DNA of 64,000 bases from Tuctoria greenei (taxonomy: Eukaryota > Streptophyta > Magnoliopsida > Poales > Poaceae): assembly GCA_036927565.1 (NCBI GenBank), contig JAYESD010000004.1, positions 91,144,942 through 91,208,941 on the forward strand, read 5' to 3'. The number at the start of each line of letters is the position of its first letter. Position 1 is the stretch's first letter. The translations under genes were made by a program, and so were the position numbers. The notes under the pieces were generated by a model. The model did not search any database and was not told the origin of the DNA. It saw nothing but the letters and a program-made list of their open reading frames with translations. This document shows positions 23,258 through 34,195 of this stretch, in pieces.

Positions 23258-24885
23258 TGTAAGACCTATATGTGCTGAATACATTAGCTTGTAGTGAATA
23301 CACTTGCTTTGAAGATAAAAGTTTTTAATATCACCAAAACACCTTTTTATTAAGATCCAACTAGTTTTGTAAGCTCTGGTGGGAGCTTTGTTATAATAGT
23401 TTTGGTAAGCTCCGGCGCTAGGTTCTACTAGCTTTTGTTAGCTCCGGCTCAAGGTTCGGGTTGCTCTGGCAAGGTCCGGAACTTGACCACAATGCTTTTG
23501 TTTTTCATTTGCAATGTTTCGTACTTGCTTTACATCTCTGTAAAGGTTGCTTAGTATTCATTTGATAAGTATTTGATGCGTTTTTGGTTGACATGGATGA
23601 TATCGTGTTACTGTGGTTTTGCAACATGCATATGTGTGGTTCTCACGTAAGGTGTTGTGTTCGGAACTATCTTGAGTCAATTCGAGGACTTGGGCTCGTA
23701 TGGATTGGTTGTTTATTCATGTGCAGGTGTTGCTTGAGTTTAATACATGGCTGGTGATGGGATCCATTGGACTAGTCTCAAGGAGGAGATGAGGTTCCAA
23801 CAACCAAATTCAGGAGGAATTGTGGTTGACTTGATCAGGAGGTTGCGCAACATGATTGAATCAAGAACAATGCATGTGAAGGTATCGTGGACGTCATTGG
23901 AAGATGTTTGCACATGTGCAAGGAGTGCATGGACGTGGCTACATGGTTCCGAGACGTGATGAAGAGATGTGGACGTAAAGAGTTGGTCGGAAATGTCCAA
24001 CCGACTAGGTTATGGACTCAGGCTGCGGCTGAGTCGGGTTTGACTCAAATATGGAAAGATTTGAGTTGGTTATGATACAATTTCGTGTGGGTCACGAATT
24101 TGAGTTGTTTAGGAATATGGGATACATTCCTAAGGTGTTTGGAAGTCTTAAGATTGCTTCTATCTGCGTATAGAAGAATCCTAAGCAGTTATGGAAAGTT
24201 ACGATTCGTGAACAGAGTAGGATTAGGTTCCTGATCTGAGTTGAGTTGGCTTTCGAGCTGGTTATATAAGAAAGGGAGCCCAGAGCTTGTTGTGCACTAC
24301 TTTGGGGCTGTTCCTCTTGTGTTGTATTGAATAAAATTCGTAGTTTGAAGGAACTTTTGTGCCTTGTTCGTCTGTCTTGTTCCAGACAAGTTTTACTTGT
24401 CGAGTTTCTCGATAGCACTACCTTTCATTAGTGGTTTTATCATAACTCGAGTTTTACAGATCCAATTGACGTGATTCTTTTTGGGTTGTCTTCAAAACTT
24501 GATGATATATCATGTGTCAAAATGTCACGGTCATTGGATTTGTGGTCTATGATCTACACGAGTTTCTTTGCAGCGTTCCACAACTGTTTTTTTTCTTTCT
24601 CGGGTAGGGCAGATTGACCTTTGTTTGATCTTTCGATCATAACTTGAGTTTTTCTCGACGGATTTGAGAGATTATTGTTGTGTTGTATTCGTGACTTGAT
24701 TCTCTCTGATATCTATCACTTTTTTCATGGTAAAACACATTTAGATTAGTCTCACACACGATTTTTTAACAGATTGTTTTTCTGCCGAAGGGGTTGGGGT
24801 TTAAATTGTTTCCGCTGCGTAAGATTTTTTAAATCTACCATTCACTCCTCCTCTGGTAGCTTTTCACGTGCTCTTCGATCCTACA
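23258..24885 (+). repeat. E3 3' LTR
   Basis: Runs TGTAAGACC...GATCCTACA, 1628 bp. TATATAA lies at 24263-24269. Degenerate CCGG-type motifs (AGCTCCGGCTC, AAGGTCCGG) occur at 23375-23480. The right flank AATAC (24886-24890) would be the target duplication if the E1-E3 block arrived as one insertion; the left flank is outside the window. Confidence 0.85.
24263..24269 (+). promoter_or_regulatory. TATA box of the SIRE-like LTR
   Basis: TATATAA, conserved in all LTR copies of E1-E3 (7587-7593 minus, 15813-15819 minus, 16108-16114 plus). In E2 and E3 it marks divergent promoters 288 bp apart around the inverted junction. Confidence 0.7.
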
Positions 24886-25600
24886 AATACGCATGTGAAT
24901 CTTGAACAATCATCAACAATAACTAACCCATATTTGTTACCGCCGATGCTTATATAAGCAATTGGACCGAAAAGGTCCATGTGAAGAAGTTTTAGCGGTC
25001 TTGTGGTAGTCATCACGTTCTTGGCGGGTGCGTTTCTCCAACTTATTTTCCCGCCAGGCAAATGTTGCACGACCTGTCTTTCTCAAAGACAATATCCTTT
25101 AAACCTTGGATGTGACCACCTTTTAGAAGTTTCTGCAGATTTCTCATCCCAACATGGGCTAGTCGTCTATGCCGCAGTCATCCCATGTTAGTTTTAGCAG
25201 CCAAGCAAGTGTTGAGTTCAACTTTATCTTTGTTGAAGTCAACAAGATAAAGTTTCCCCTTCAACATTCAATTGAATGCAATCGAGCCATCGCTTCTTCT
25301 AAAAATGGTCACACCCTTATTAGTGAATAAACAATTATAACCTATGTCGCATAGCTAAGATATGGACAGAAGGTTGTAATCTAAAGAATCTACATGTAAA
25401 ACATTCGAGAGAGTATGTTGAGAAGAAATTTAAATTTTACCGCTACCAAGGACCTTTCCTTGGCTGTTGTCTCCAAAGTCTATCCCTTCACCTGGATCTA
25501 CGTTGCGCTCATACTCCACGAACATATTCCTATCTCCGGTCATGCGATTGCTGCATCCGCTTTCTAGCACCTATTTCGATCCAGCGGGGGAGTAGGGCTG
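24886..25600 (-). pseudogene. pol: E4 protease-integrase remnant (Copia), cut by E3
   Basis: On the minus strand, the degenerate protease around 25500-25570 reads L-E-S-G-C-S-N-R-M-T-G, with Glu in place of the catalytic Asp. It is followed by GAG-pre-integrase and the integrase start (LLHMDLFGPI, VIVDDCSRFTCVF). The sequence stops abruptly at 24886 at the end of the E3 LTR. The rest of integrase, polymerase and the 3' LTR are not in the window. The wording differs from E1-E3, so this is a separate Copia family. Confidence 0.8.
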
Positions 25601-25604
25601 CAAA

Positions 25605-27700
25605 ACATAATCATTCCTTAGTTTTAGGTACCCAAGCTTGGTTGGGTCCTCTCACATTAGTCACAAGTGTCTTGGGAACCCGCACACAGGTTTTTGTGTT
25701 CTTGTGGCGTGGCCCTTCATATTTATCAAATACATGTCCAAACTTGTCTTTCATAAGTACATAGGAAGCATCAAAAGTGCAAAATAGTATTTGCAAGTCA
25801 GATTCACGTGATGTTTCCTTAACAAAAGTGATTTTCTTCTTAGCATGAACATTGGTGGACATGTATTTCTTCTTGTTAAACTGAAGACCATCTTTGATGT
25901 CAGGAGGTTTAGTGATCATATACGCACTTCGTGCATATTTGATCTTCTCCTTGTCAAAGATGCCGCTTCGGGAAGGATGCTTAGCATGAGAAATTGAAGA
26001 ATCAGGTTTGACAACATTTTTCTTAGTGGAACATGTGCATGTTGCAATAGCTATTGGACTTACACCTTTGGAAGGTGAGCTTTTGGAGGAGGAGTCACTT
26101 TTCTTGAGCGACTCAACTTGCACTTCAAAAATCCTGTTAACTTCTGACAAGTTAGCAAGTTCATCGTTGATTGCAACGTGTGAGTCTTCTAGCTTTGACT
26201 AAGTTTCCTTACTCAAGGCTAGCTCATGCTCAAGTGACTTGCTCTTCTCTCTTTCAAGTTCAAGGAGTTTCTCAACCTCTTGATACCTCTTCCTTTCACG
26301 GATGAGCATATCTTCTTGTCGGCTGACAAGCTCCTCCTTCTCAAAGATTTCATCCGACAACATTTTCATTTTCTTTAGTGCAGTTTTACTTAATTCCCTA
26401 AAGATCTCCTGATTTTCACTAGAGCTGTCAAAATCATCAATAGAGGAATTTAGCGAGGGGGGGGGGTAAGTTTAACCTTTTTCTTGCCTTCTTTAGCCAT
26501 AAGGCAAGTGTGATTGTGTGTCTCCCATCCTCCCATGTTCAAGAAGAGCGTAGACCTCTTGGTAGGTTTCTCGATGGCAATGGTGGCCATCTCCTCTTCT
26601 TCATCGGAGGAGGACTCATCGTTTGAGTCCCACTCCTTGCCAATATGCGCCTGATGAGCTTGCCTTCTTTTTCTGAAGATTTTATTTTCTTGAGGCTTCG
26701 TTTCCTTCTTCCTCTTATTCTCTTCATAAGTGCGGTCAACCGTGAAGTGACTGTACTCACCACAATTATAGCAGGTTTTCTTTCCTTTGGGCTTGCAAGT
26801 TGCTTTGAGAGCAACTTCCTTCTTTCTGGAGGAGGTTAGCTCAGCTAGGTCCTTGACATATTGGGCTTCCTTCTCCATCATCTCATGATTTATGATTTTG
26901 CCCAACAGTTCATCTCGGGTCATTTTGTGAAACTCGGGGCTTTGTCAGATCATTAAGCATAAAGTGATGTTTCTTGGCATAAAGGCTCTAATCATCCTTT
27001 TGACCACCTCATGGTCAGTCCTCTTCTTGCTTTCATAGGAGAGGATCTTGTTAATAAGAGCCTTCTTCCGGTTGACATGTCTTGAGGTGATTTGCCTTCT
27101 TCAATGGCAAATCTCTCCAACTCCCCTTCAAGCATCTCAATCTTGGTTTCTCGGACTGACCTATTTCCCTCCTGAGTTGTTTGAATGTGTCCCAAATTTC
27201 TTTTGCACTTTCTAATCCATCAATCTTAGTAAACTCCTCTCGGCTTAGTGATGAGGTGATCACTGCAACGGCTTGTGCATTGCGATGAATTTCTTCTTCT
27301 TGCTCCGGAGTGAGTTCTTCATCTGTATCTGGGATATTTGCACCTGTACACACAATATGCCAAAGAATGGGATTCAATGAGATTAGATGCATTTTCATAT
27401 TGTATTAGCACGTGGTGTAGTAGTTTCCATCGAATTGTGGAGGCTTTCTCGTGGGAATAGAAAGATAATGATTATTTGTATTAAGACGATTGTAGTTGTA
27501 AGGATATCTAGAGTAGCCTTGATGACCACTCCCCGTCGTCTTCTCGTCTTCTTTCCCCTTTTTGTCTTGAGTTTACACACTTCTTCATTATCATGTGGAT
27601 TTTCCCTCAATACATTGTAGGCTTTTGTATCTTGCTCTTCCTAGGTGTTGAGCACCTTCGGGATCTCGTTGTTCTTCTCAGATGCCATTGATATCTCCGA
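25605..27700 (-). pseudogene. gag: E4 gag (broken)
   Basis: The minus strand carries a Copia gag in pieces. The N-terminal region around 27051-27610 has ITSSLSREEFTKIDGLESAK and AKEIWDTFKQL (UBN2-type). Segment 26450-26923 contains the knuckle CYNCGEYSHFTVDR, in which the last Cys is replaced by Arg. Segment 25611-26150 is the basic, serine-rich C-terminal part ending in GPNQAWVPKTK, just before the protease. Long stretches between segments keep coiled-coil composition but have stops. No working product is expected. Confidence 0.78.
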
Positions 27701-27727
27701 GCGGTGAGTCTCATCGATGGAGAACCT

Positions 27728-27741
27728 GCTCTGATACCAAT
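27728..27741 (-). promoter_or_regulatory. E4 primer-binding site (initiator-Met tRNA)
   Basis: The minus strand reads ATTGGTATCAGAGC next to the LTR end ...CTACATTCA. Confidence 0.85.
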
Positions 27742-28556
27742 TGAATGTAGCCTAGAGGGGGTGAATAGGCTTTGAAATTTCCTGCACACTTAATCAAATT
27801 GTCAAATTCTTGATAGACCGGACTTGTCCGGTTGGTGATGCAGACTATTCCGGTGTGCAGAATATGTGTCGAGTTGATTAAGTGTTGATTCAAGAATTAA
27901 ACTTTATAGCAGCGGAAATGTGAACAACTAATGAGATCACTTGGATTGTAAATCAATATTGTGAAGTTACACGTGAAAAGCAATTTACTATTCAAGTTAT
28001 AATATTGATCAACTATGTGCCCTAATCAATGAAGATGCAAAAAAAAAAAAGAAGCACGCGGGACACCGATTTTTACCGAGGTTCGATCTCACCAAAGAGA
28101 TCTACTCCTCGTTGAGGAAGCCCACAGAGAGTCGGGTCTCTTCAAACCCTTTCCCTCGTCAAGTCACCACACAAGGCCGACTTGATTCCACTATCACGGG
28201 TAATCACCGAGTTTATGCAGCAACATCACACGCTGAGGGCTCCCACAAGAATTACAATGAAAAGATGATCAAATACACTCGAAAAGATTACAATGAAAAG
28301 CACGAGTGTTAAGAGATCAAACCCCAAGAGGTCAACAACATGTAGACAACGATCTCCCAACCCCAAATCTGAATACTCAATTAATTTTCACCTTTGAGGG
28401 CTTTAGATGCGTGGGGAGATCTGTTTTTGTGCCCTTGCGACAGGTGGCAGTGCTAGGGTTTCTGAGTTTGACAGCAGAAATCAAAAGGTGTGATTTTGGG
28501 GTTGTGGATCTCCTATTTATAGGGTGTCCAATGAAGTTACCATTAGGAATCCCGAC

Positions 28557-28985
28557 GACCGGACTAGTCCGTACTGGGGACCGGACTTGTCTGGTGTGCT
28601 GTGTAAAAGTCGGCGTGAAATGTGTAGCACACTAGAAACCCTAATTGTGTGAGGTATACCAGACTAGTCTGGTAGGAGTCCGGACTTGTACGGTGCCAAG
28701 TGAAATTGAACTCTAGAGAGTTGAACTGACTTGTCCGGTGCTATGTGTTATTGAACATCAGAGAGTTCAACGGACTAGTCCAGTCCTATGAACGGACTTG
28801 TCCGCGGTGTCGTGAAAAGGGTTTACAAAGACTTGAACAGACTAGTCCGGTCCAAGATCGGACTAGTCCGGTGCACTGTGAAAAGTGGATCCAGAATGTT
28901 TATTGAACTAGTCCGGGGCACAATGTATTTAGACAACAGAGAGTTGAATAGACTAGTCCAGTCCATGAATAGACTAGTCCGGTGC
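28557..28985. repeat. Array of palindromic CCGGACTAGTCCGG-like motifs in the E4 LTR
   Basis: About a dozen copies of a short imperfect palindrome (core GGACTAGTCC or GGACTTGTCC, usually followed by GGTG) are spaced 20-70 bp apart. The intervening text (such as CAGAGAGTTGAAC) is also partly repeated. Being upstream of the TATA on the minus strand, the array sits where U3 regulatory repeats are expected. Confidence 0.8.
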
Positions 28986-29164
28986 TCAGTGAATTTTTAA
29001 GTGTTTTTAAGCCCTTACCCTACGCAAATACTTGATCTCTTGGGATGTGTCTCTCACTCACATCCTATACATTTAAATCTACTTTGCGCTTCAGTTGTTA
29101 GTTGGGTTTTTCTCTTTTGTACACCACCTCATTTTCACCTTTTTTAATTCACCAAACCATCTCA

Positions 29165-29169
29165 TTTAG
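29165..29169. repeat. E5 target-site duplication, left copy
   Basis: TTTAG directly before the E5 terminus TGTTGACGG; the matching TTTAG lies at 37586-37590. Confidence 0.88.
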
Positions 29170-30852
29170 TGTTGACGGTTCCTAAGATATACTAACAAAT
29201 CATCCTCGGCAATGGCGCCAGAAATGCTTGTTGACGGCTCCTAATAAATATAACAAATCATCCCCGACAATGGCGCTAGAAATGCTTGTTGGTATTTCTT
29301 AACACCACAGATCATCTCCGGTAAAGAGATGAGATCCGCAAGTGTACGGAAGATACCGTTGTAGCATTTCACCCATGAGTATTTCCAAGGTTATCGTATT
29401 TATCCCAAAGGAAGGCACTGGAGTAAAGTATATACTACTCTTATGGTCAAGCTATGGGTTACTAATCTATTATCCGGACAGGGGTAAGTTGATAATAGGG
29501 GTAGTGTGACACACACCTAGGCAATCTATTCTAAAGGGTAAAATGGGTCCTAGAGGGAGATTGGATTGAGAGTTAGAGAGTTGCTCCTACAATGCTCCTA
29601 ATACATATACATAGCCTAAGGTAGATACTAACGGTCATTTCAATGATGAATTCCTATGCAATGCTATTCAACACGTTGGGCACGAGCTTACCCCTAGCAA
29701 TACTAGGGCGACTCCTGCCAAGAGCGTGTGGCATAGCCGAACGTGGAGGATTACAAAGGACAGATAGGGCTGTCACCACCTACTGCCTACCTCTTCAATC
29801 CGTGGGTCTACGAGACATCCAACGCTACTTAAATACCCTAGCACCATGCTAGCATACTAAGAAAATACCTTAGGAGCCATGGCAAGAGCCATCCTAAGGC
29901 AATGACTAACCTAAACATTGTTGAACCAATGTTGAAGCATAGCATAAGTCATTCATATTAACATAATCATATCATAACTACATAGAGGATAGTGGGGGTC
30001 TATAGTGTTTATGACCATAAGATGTGATCATGAGAGTGAAATCATAAAGACTATACCTTCCACATACATGGACTCAACAATCAAACAAGAAACGCATTGT
30101 CCAAGTAAACATATAAAATAAGACTAAAGATAATATATTTATTGAGCACAAAGTCACAAATACAAGAACGAATACATAAGCCATACCTTTCTCAATGTGG
30201 AATTGGGAAGAGAGACTCCTTCTACCCCTTTTCCAATTTGGACTTGGGACTAGAGGCTCTCGTCTCTACATCCTAACTCCTTTAAGGACTATGGAAGATA
30301 GTGTATACAATAGAATGATGCCCAAGTGGTGTGTGTTGAAGTGAGGGGTAGGGGGTCCTATTTATACTAGTGTTGAGGTCGGTTCCAGCCACCAAAAGCG
30401 CGCGAATCAGTCACCATTGACTCCAGGGAGCCGGGAGGAGCCAACACGTGGAGGCTGACCGAGTTTGGTGCAAAGACCAGGTCAGCCGACCCCCTGGTTC
30501 GGCCGACCTGGTCATTGCACCGTTTCTCGTGTGCTTTCTCCAGGTGGCTGCCAAGTGGGTCCCATTGATGTATATGGGTGATACACCGTTGGATCTCCTC
30601 GGATACTTCTATTTGTGGGCCATTTGATCCATGGGATGCCACATGTCGTCGCCTGATTGGCTGGGATGATATTTTATAGGATTGGTCCCTCTACATTTCC
30701 TCATTTCCTGCATAAATTGCTGCATACACACATTTCTCCAAGTCCAAGTGGAATTGGGTTAGATAGAAAGGTGATGTGTGCAAGAAATGACAAATCCTTC
30801 ACATAATTGAGTTAAATTGACGGATGAAATTGGTATATAACAGCCGTCAACA
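29170..30852 (-). repeat. E5 3' LTR
   Basis: 1683 bp, TGTTGACGG...GTCAACA on the plus strand. The first 120 bp consist of three diverged units starting at 29170, 29229 and 29287. A minus-strand TATAAATA lies at 30359-30366. Region 30470-30530 has the inverted motif pair GGTCAGCCGACC / GGTTCGGCCGACCTGG. Confidence 0.87.
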
Positions 30853-32419
30853 AACTCCCCCAAGCTTATCCTTTGCTTGTCCCGAGCAAAATCAAGACTT
30901 TAGGTTGATGATCAGGAGTTGCTACAATATCTTATTTTCAAAAGTATCTAATGCACAACAAGATACTCTACCTAGTATTGCAGAAATTGGCTATGATACC
31001 CTACCTTTCTTAAGTTATCATGGGGCTTGTGCTTTTTCATATTCATGAGTAGTTGAAAGATAGAATAGCAAATGGAGCAAACATAGCCTAGAAATCAAGT
31101 TCCACTTAAATCCCGGAGAATTCAATTTAGATATTAAGTACCTCAATTTGATTCTCTCACTCACTCCTTTGTGGATAGTGGGAATATTTCCTCACCAAAG
31201 CATTGTACCTCTACTATTCCCACTCATTGAATATGGCTTGTATGAGGAGCTTGGTAAGGAAAGTAAGTAGGCATATTTGCATCACATATATTGCTAAGTC
31301 AAAAGAGTAAGCCTTAGGAAAATTCAAATCAAAACTTTTTGATTCAAGACTAGTGCATGTGTGATGGAGTGGAAGTGGATGTGGATACTTGAGATAACTC
31401 CTTTTTGGTATAATGTCTCTTTCTTTTTGCAGGGATGAAACATGGCTATTTTTCTTTTCTCTCTTTTTATTTTTATTTTTTTCTCATGCTTATGAGGTAA
31501 GAATGCTTTTTTTTTGTAGCCATGTCTTCTACTCCCTTTCTTTGCAATGAATTTTGAAGAGAGTGCTAAACATGAATAACATGGAGTTTCTCTTTTTGTG
31601 GTGGTATGGTGGATATGATGGACGTTTTGCTTACTTCTAGTGTAGAAGTATGGAATGTGCAAGTGAAGTCTTGAATTCAAAAAGAGTTGAATGATTTCTC
31701 ACATAGGTCTATACTAGTTTGACTAGGCTCAATGTGAAAGCAAATAGCATATGCATAGGTTTTGTCTATGTATGAACATCATATGGCTTTGGTAGGTATT
31801 TCCAATCAATTGAGGGAAAATTAAATCCTTTTAGAATTTGTCCAGAAATCTAAGTTTTACTTTCAAACTAGGACTAGGAGCCCTATTACCAATTCTAGTC
31901 TTGCAACAACCTAGAATTAGATTAAGCTTTTGCTATCCACAGTTTCCAAATTGAGGTAAAAGTATTTCAATCCAATGAAAGCAATATTCGGAGAGTAGCA
32001 AGTTGTAAACTAGAGACTTAGGAAAATAAATTAGAGCAACTATTCATCATTTCATCTATGTGAATTCTAAATTATTCTTAACGCACATCTTTATTTGATG
32101 AAAGCAAATGTAACCTATTTTTATAATTTTTTTAGATGCATGGTGGATGGTGGATGAATGGAAAGTAAATATCCAATGGATGATTTGAAATAAAAAATGT
32201 AGTGGGTGTGATACAAGTTACCTCAAGTGGGGGTCCTTCCCCAAGATTATTCTTGATCAAGGTCCGTGATAGGGGTTGAAACCCTTACAACGGAGGTAGG
32301 CCATGAGTTGGCCTATCCTTGTTGCAGCATGACTTTGACAATGGAGGGTTGAGTGTTGATTGTTGTGTTGCCTCCCATTGACACCATGAGTGTGGTTGAA
32401 TAGAGTGTTTTCAATGTTG
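30853..32419 (-). other. E5 3' non-coding region
   Basis: Starts with a polypurine tract (minus strand GGGGGAG at 30856-30863). No credible gene is present. It is colinear with 39633-41000 of E6, showing that this is a real 3' segment of the family. Confidence 0.7.
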
Positions 32420-32423
32420 ATCG

Positions 32424-32840
32424 TCCGCACATCAGGGTCTCCATGTGTTGGGTGTGATTTGCCATTCCTTGTCTAAGATAATGATAACATTTTAGATCCA
32501 AAGGAATGATGTGCACTCAACATACATTGAGTATGTTCGTAATTTTTTGGCTAAGGTGTATCATATCTTTTTGCCATAAGGGAGTGATATGTGCCCAACA
32601 TGCATTGGGTATGATCAGATGTTCCTTGGGTAAGGTACAACATACCTAGAACCACAAAGGAATGACATGCACTCAACATGTGTTGACTGTGATCTGTTGT
32701 TCCTTGGCTAAGGCATGACATACCTTTTAGACACATAGGAACAACATGCACTCAATATAAATTGGGTGTGATCTTATCATTCCTTGGTCATGGTACATCA
32801 TAACTCTTAGCCACATCAGAATAACTTGTACCCAATGATG
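32424..32840. repeat. Tandem repeat array, about 78-bp unit
   Basis: Units recur with starts near 32427, 32511, 32591, 32668 and 32746 (spacing 84, 80, 77 and 78). Each holds a small dyad of the form CAACATG-y-ATTGGG or CAACATGTGTTG, followed by TTCCTTGG-y-AAGG-y-ACA-y-CATA. There is no equivalent at this place in E6. Confidence 0.75.
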
Positions 32841-32940
32841 GTGGCAAATCCCTTGAGCTTGAATGTGCTTAAAATAGTGGAGAGCATAATGCTCTCACCC
32901 ATTCATGGCAGCCCATTGGTTGCTCATGGAGGGTTCCCAT

Positions 32941-34195
32941 TTCAAATCTCTAGCCTCGTATAATTATGATTGACCTTCGGGCATAATTTCCGATAGGTAG
33001 AAACCATCCTATTTTACTCCTTGGCCAAGAGATGTTGAAATGGGATCCTCTAGGGATCCCAACAATTATCTTCTTGAATGCCTGCATAGTAATATTACTC
33101 CTACAAACTTCCTCTCTTGAATAGAGAGGGGTCGTTAGCTCTCGATACTTGTACAAATGAACGTTCGAGTTAGGTAACCAAACTTTCATTTGTACATACG
33201 GGGAAGAACAAAATCAAAGATGCATTGGATCCAACGTCAAGTGTATCTATGATCAATGTGTTATTCATTGATAAGAGTGGAGCTTTATGGTTAATTCATG
33301 TTGCATATTTTCTAAAGCTCCTACTCATAGCAATGCATGTGATATAAATACACTATATGGATCCCTACACCTTTTAAAGTTTCTAACCATCTTAGCTTTC
33401 AAGAGCAAATTTTTATCATTTAGACCATGACAAACAAGATTCTCAATTTTATCCTCCTGAACCTCACTAGGAATTCAAAATTTAGTGACTCCTCCTAAAA
33501 ATGCAATTTAATTTCAGAGCAAGGATATCACTTATTCCTAGGAGTTTGAAATATAGTGACACCATCTATGCATCAAGGTCATATAAAAATTATGGCTGTC
33601 ACTATGCCCAAGTTCCTATATGCCAATTCACCAATTAAGTCATGCCCAAAAGTTCTGTTTTCTAAATCTCGACAAAAATGACAAAATTTACAAAAAAATC
33701 CTTAAAGGATTCTAGGTACTTGTTTGAGATTTTTCCAAGTAAGGTGGGATTTCCTTTTGGAGATCCAAAAGTCAATACCCACGCTTACTCTTGTGAGGAT
33801 GCTTGAGAATTGAATGATGAGGAAGTGTCAACCTTCCTCACAAATTCAAGCAAATACATTCAATTCTACGGCAAACCAAACAATGAAAAATTCTAAACTC
33901 ATACCTCATTTGAAGAGCAGTTGGTGACGAAGGTCTTTGTGTGAGAAACTCACAACCTGGATTTTTGGCATAGGCTTGATGGTTGATGTCAAATTCCAAG
34001 TTGAGGTTGGATTTGGCGATGGATTTGGTTCTAGCTCCTCCATTGGGTCACCCTCTTGAACATTACTCATCCTCAAACTCAAAATGAGTTTGAAGGACAG
34101 AAGTTTTCTCAAATCCTCCCAATGGTCACTTGAGCTTGATGAAACCATCCACTTTCTTGCCAAACCACCTCTTCACAATTTTGACCTAGCTGCAC
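32941..34195 (-). pseudogene. E5 ORF1 remnant (Athila-type 3' gene)
   Basis: Segment 32950-33189 reads WLPNSNVHLYKYRELTTPLY and EEVCRSN, matching LPNPDFHLYKCQRLTINLLP and EEARRSN in ORF1 of E6. The likely start near 34190 (K-R-W-F-G-K-K) corresponds to M-K-R-L-F-G-N in E6. Everything between is full of stops and frameshifts. The function of the Athila ORF1 protein family is not settled; it occupies the position of an env-like gene. Confidence 0.65.

Larger units (their letters stand above)
16014..24885 (+). mobile_element. E3: SIRE-like Ty1/Copia retrotransposon, 5' LTR truncated
   Basis: Same family as E1 and E2 but on the plus strand. It has a truncated 5' LTR (16014-16723), internal region 16724-23257 and a full 3' LTR (23258-24885). 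The right end CGATCCTACA meets E4 integrase sequence at 24886. The gag start codon is lost (AGG at 16786-16788) and there are stops and frameshifts in every domain, so it is non-functional. Confidence 0.87.
27742..29169 (-). repeat. E4 5' LTR, left part, interrupted by E5
   Basis: The LTR starts beside the primer site at 27742 and is interrupted at 29169/29170 by E5. It resumes at 37591 and ends at 37685. Joined length is about 1.52 kb. A minus-strand TATAAATA lies at 28514-28521. A dense array of CGGACTAGTCCGG/CGGACTTGTCCGG motifs occupies 28557-28985. An A-rich run lies at 28038-28050. Confidence 0.8.

Noticed and set aside
23740..24075. Short ORFs in the SIRE-like LTR (such as 23747-23959) as a host gene
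   Set aside because: They are LTR sequence repeated in every copy (7856-8199, 50815-51036), upstream of the TATA box, without a known domain.
28557..28985. CRISPR-like array of short repeats
   Set aside because: Motifs are short, degenerate and irregularly spaced, and sit in the LTR of a plant retrotransposon.
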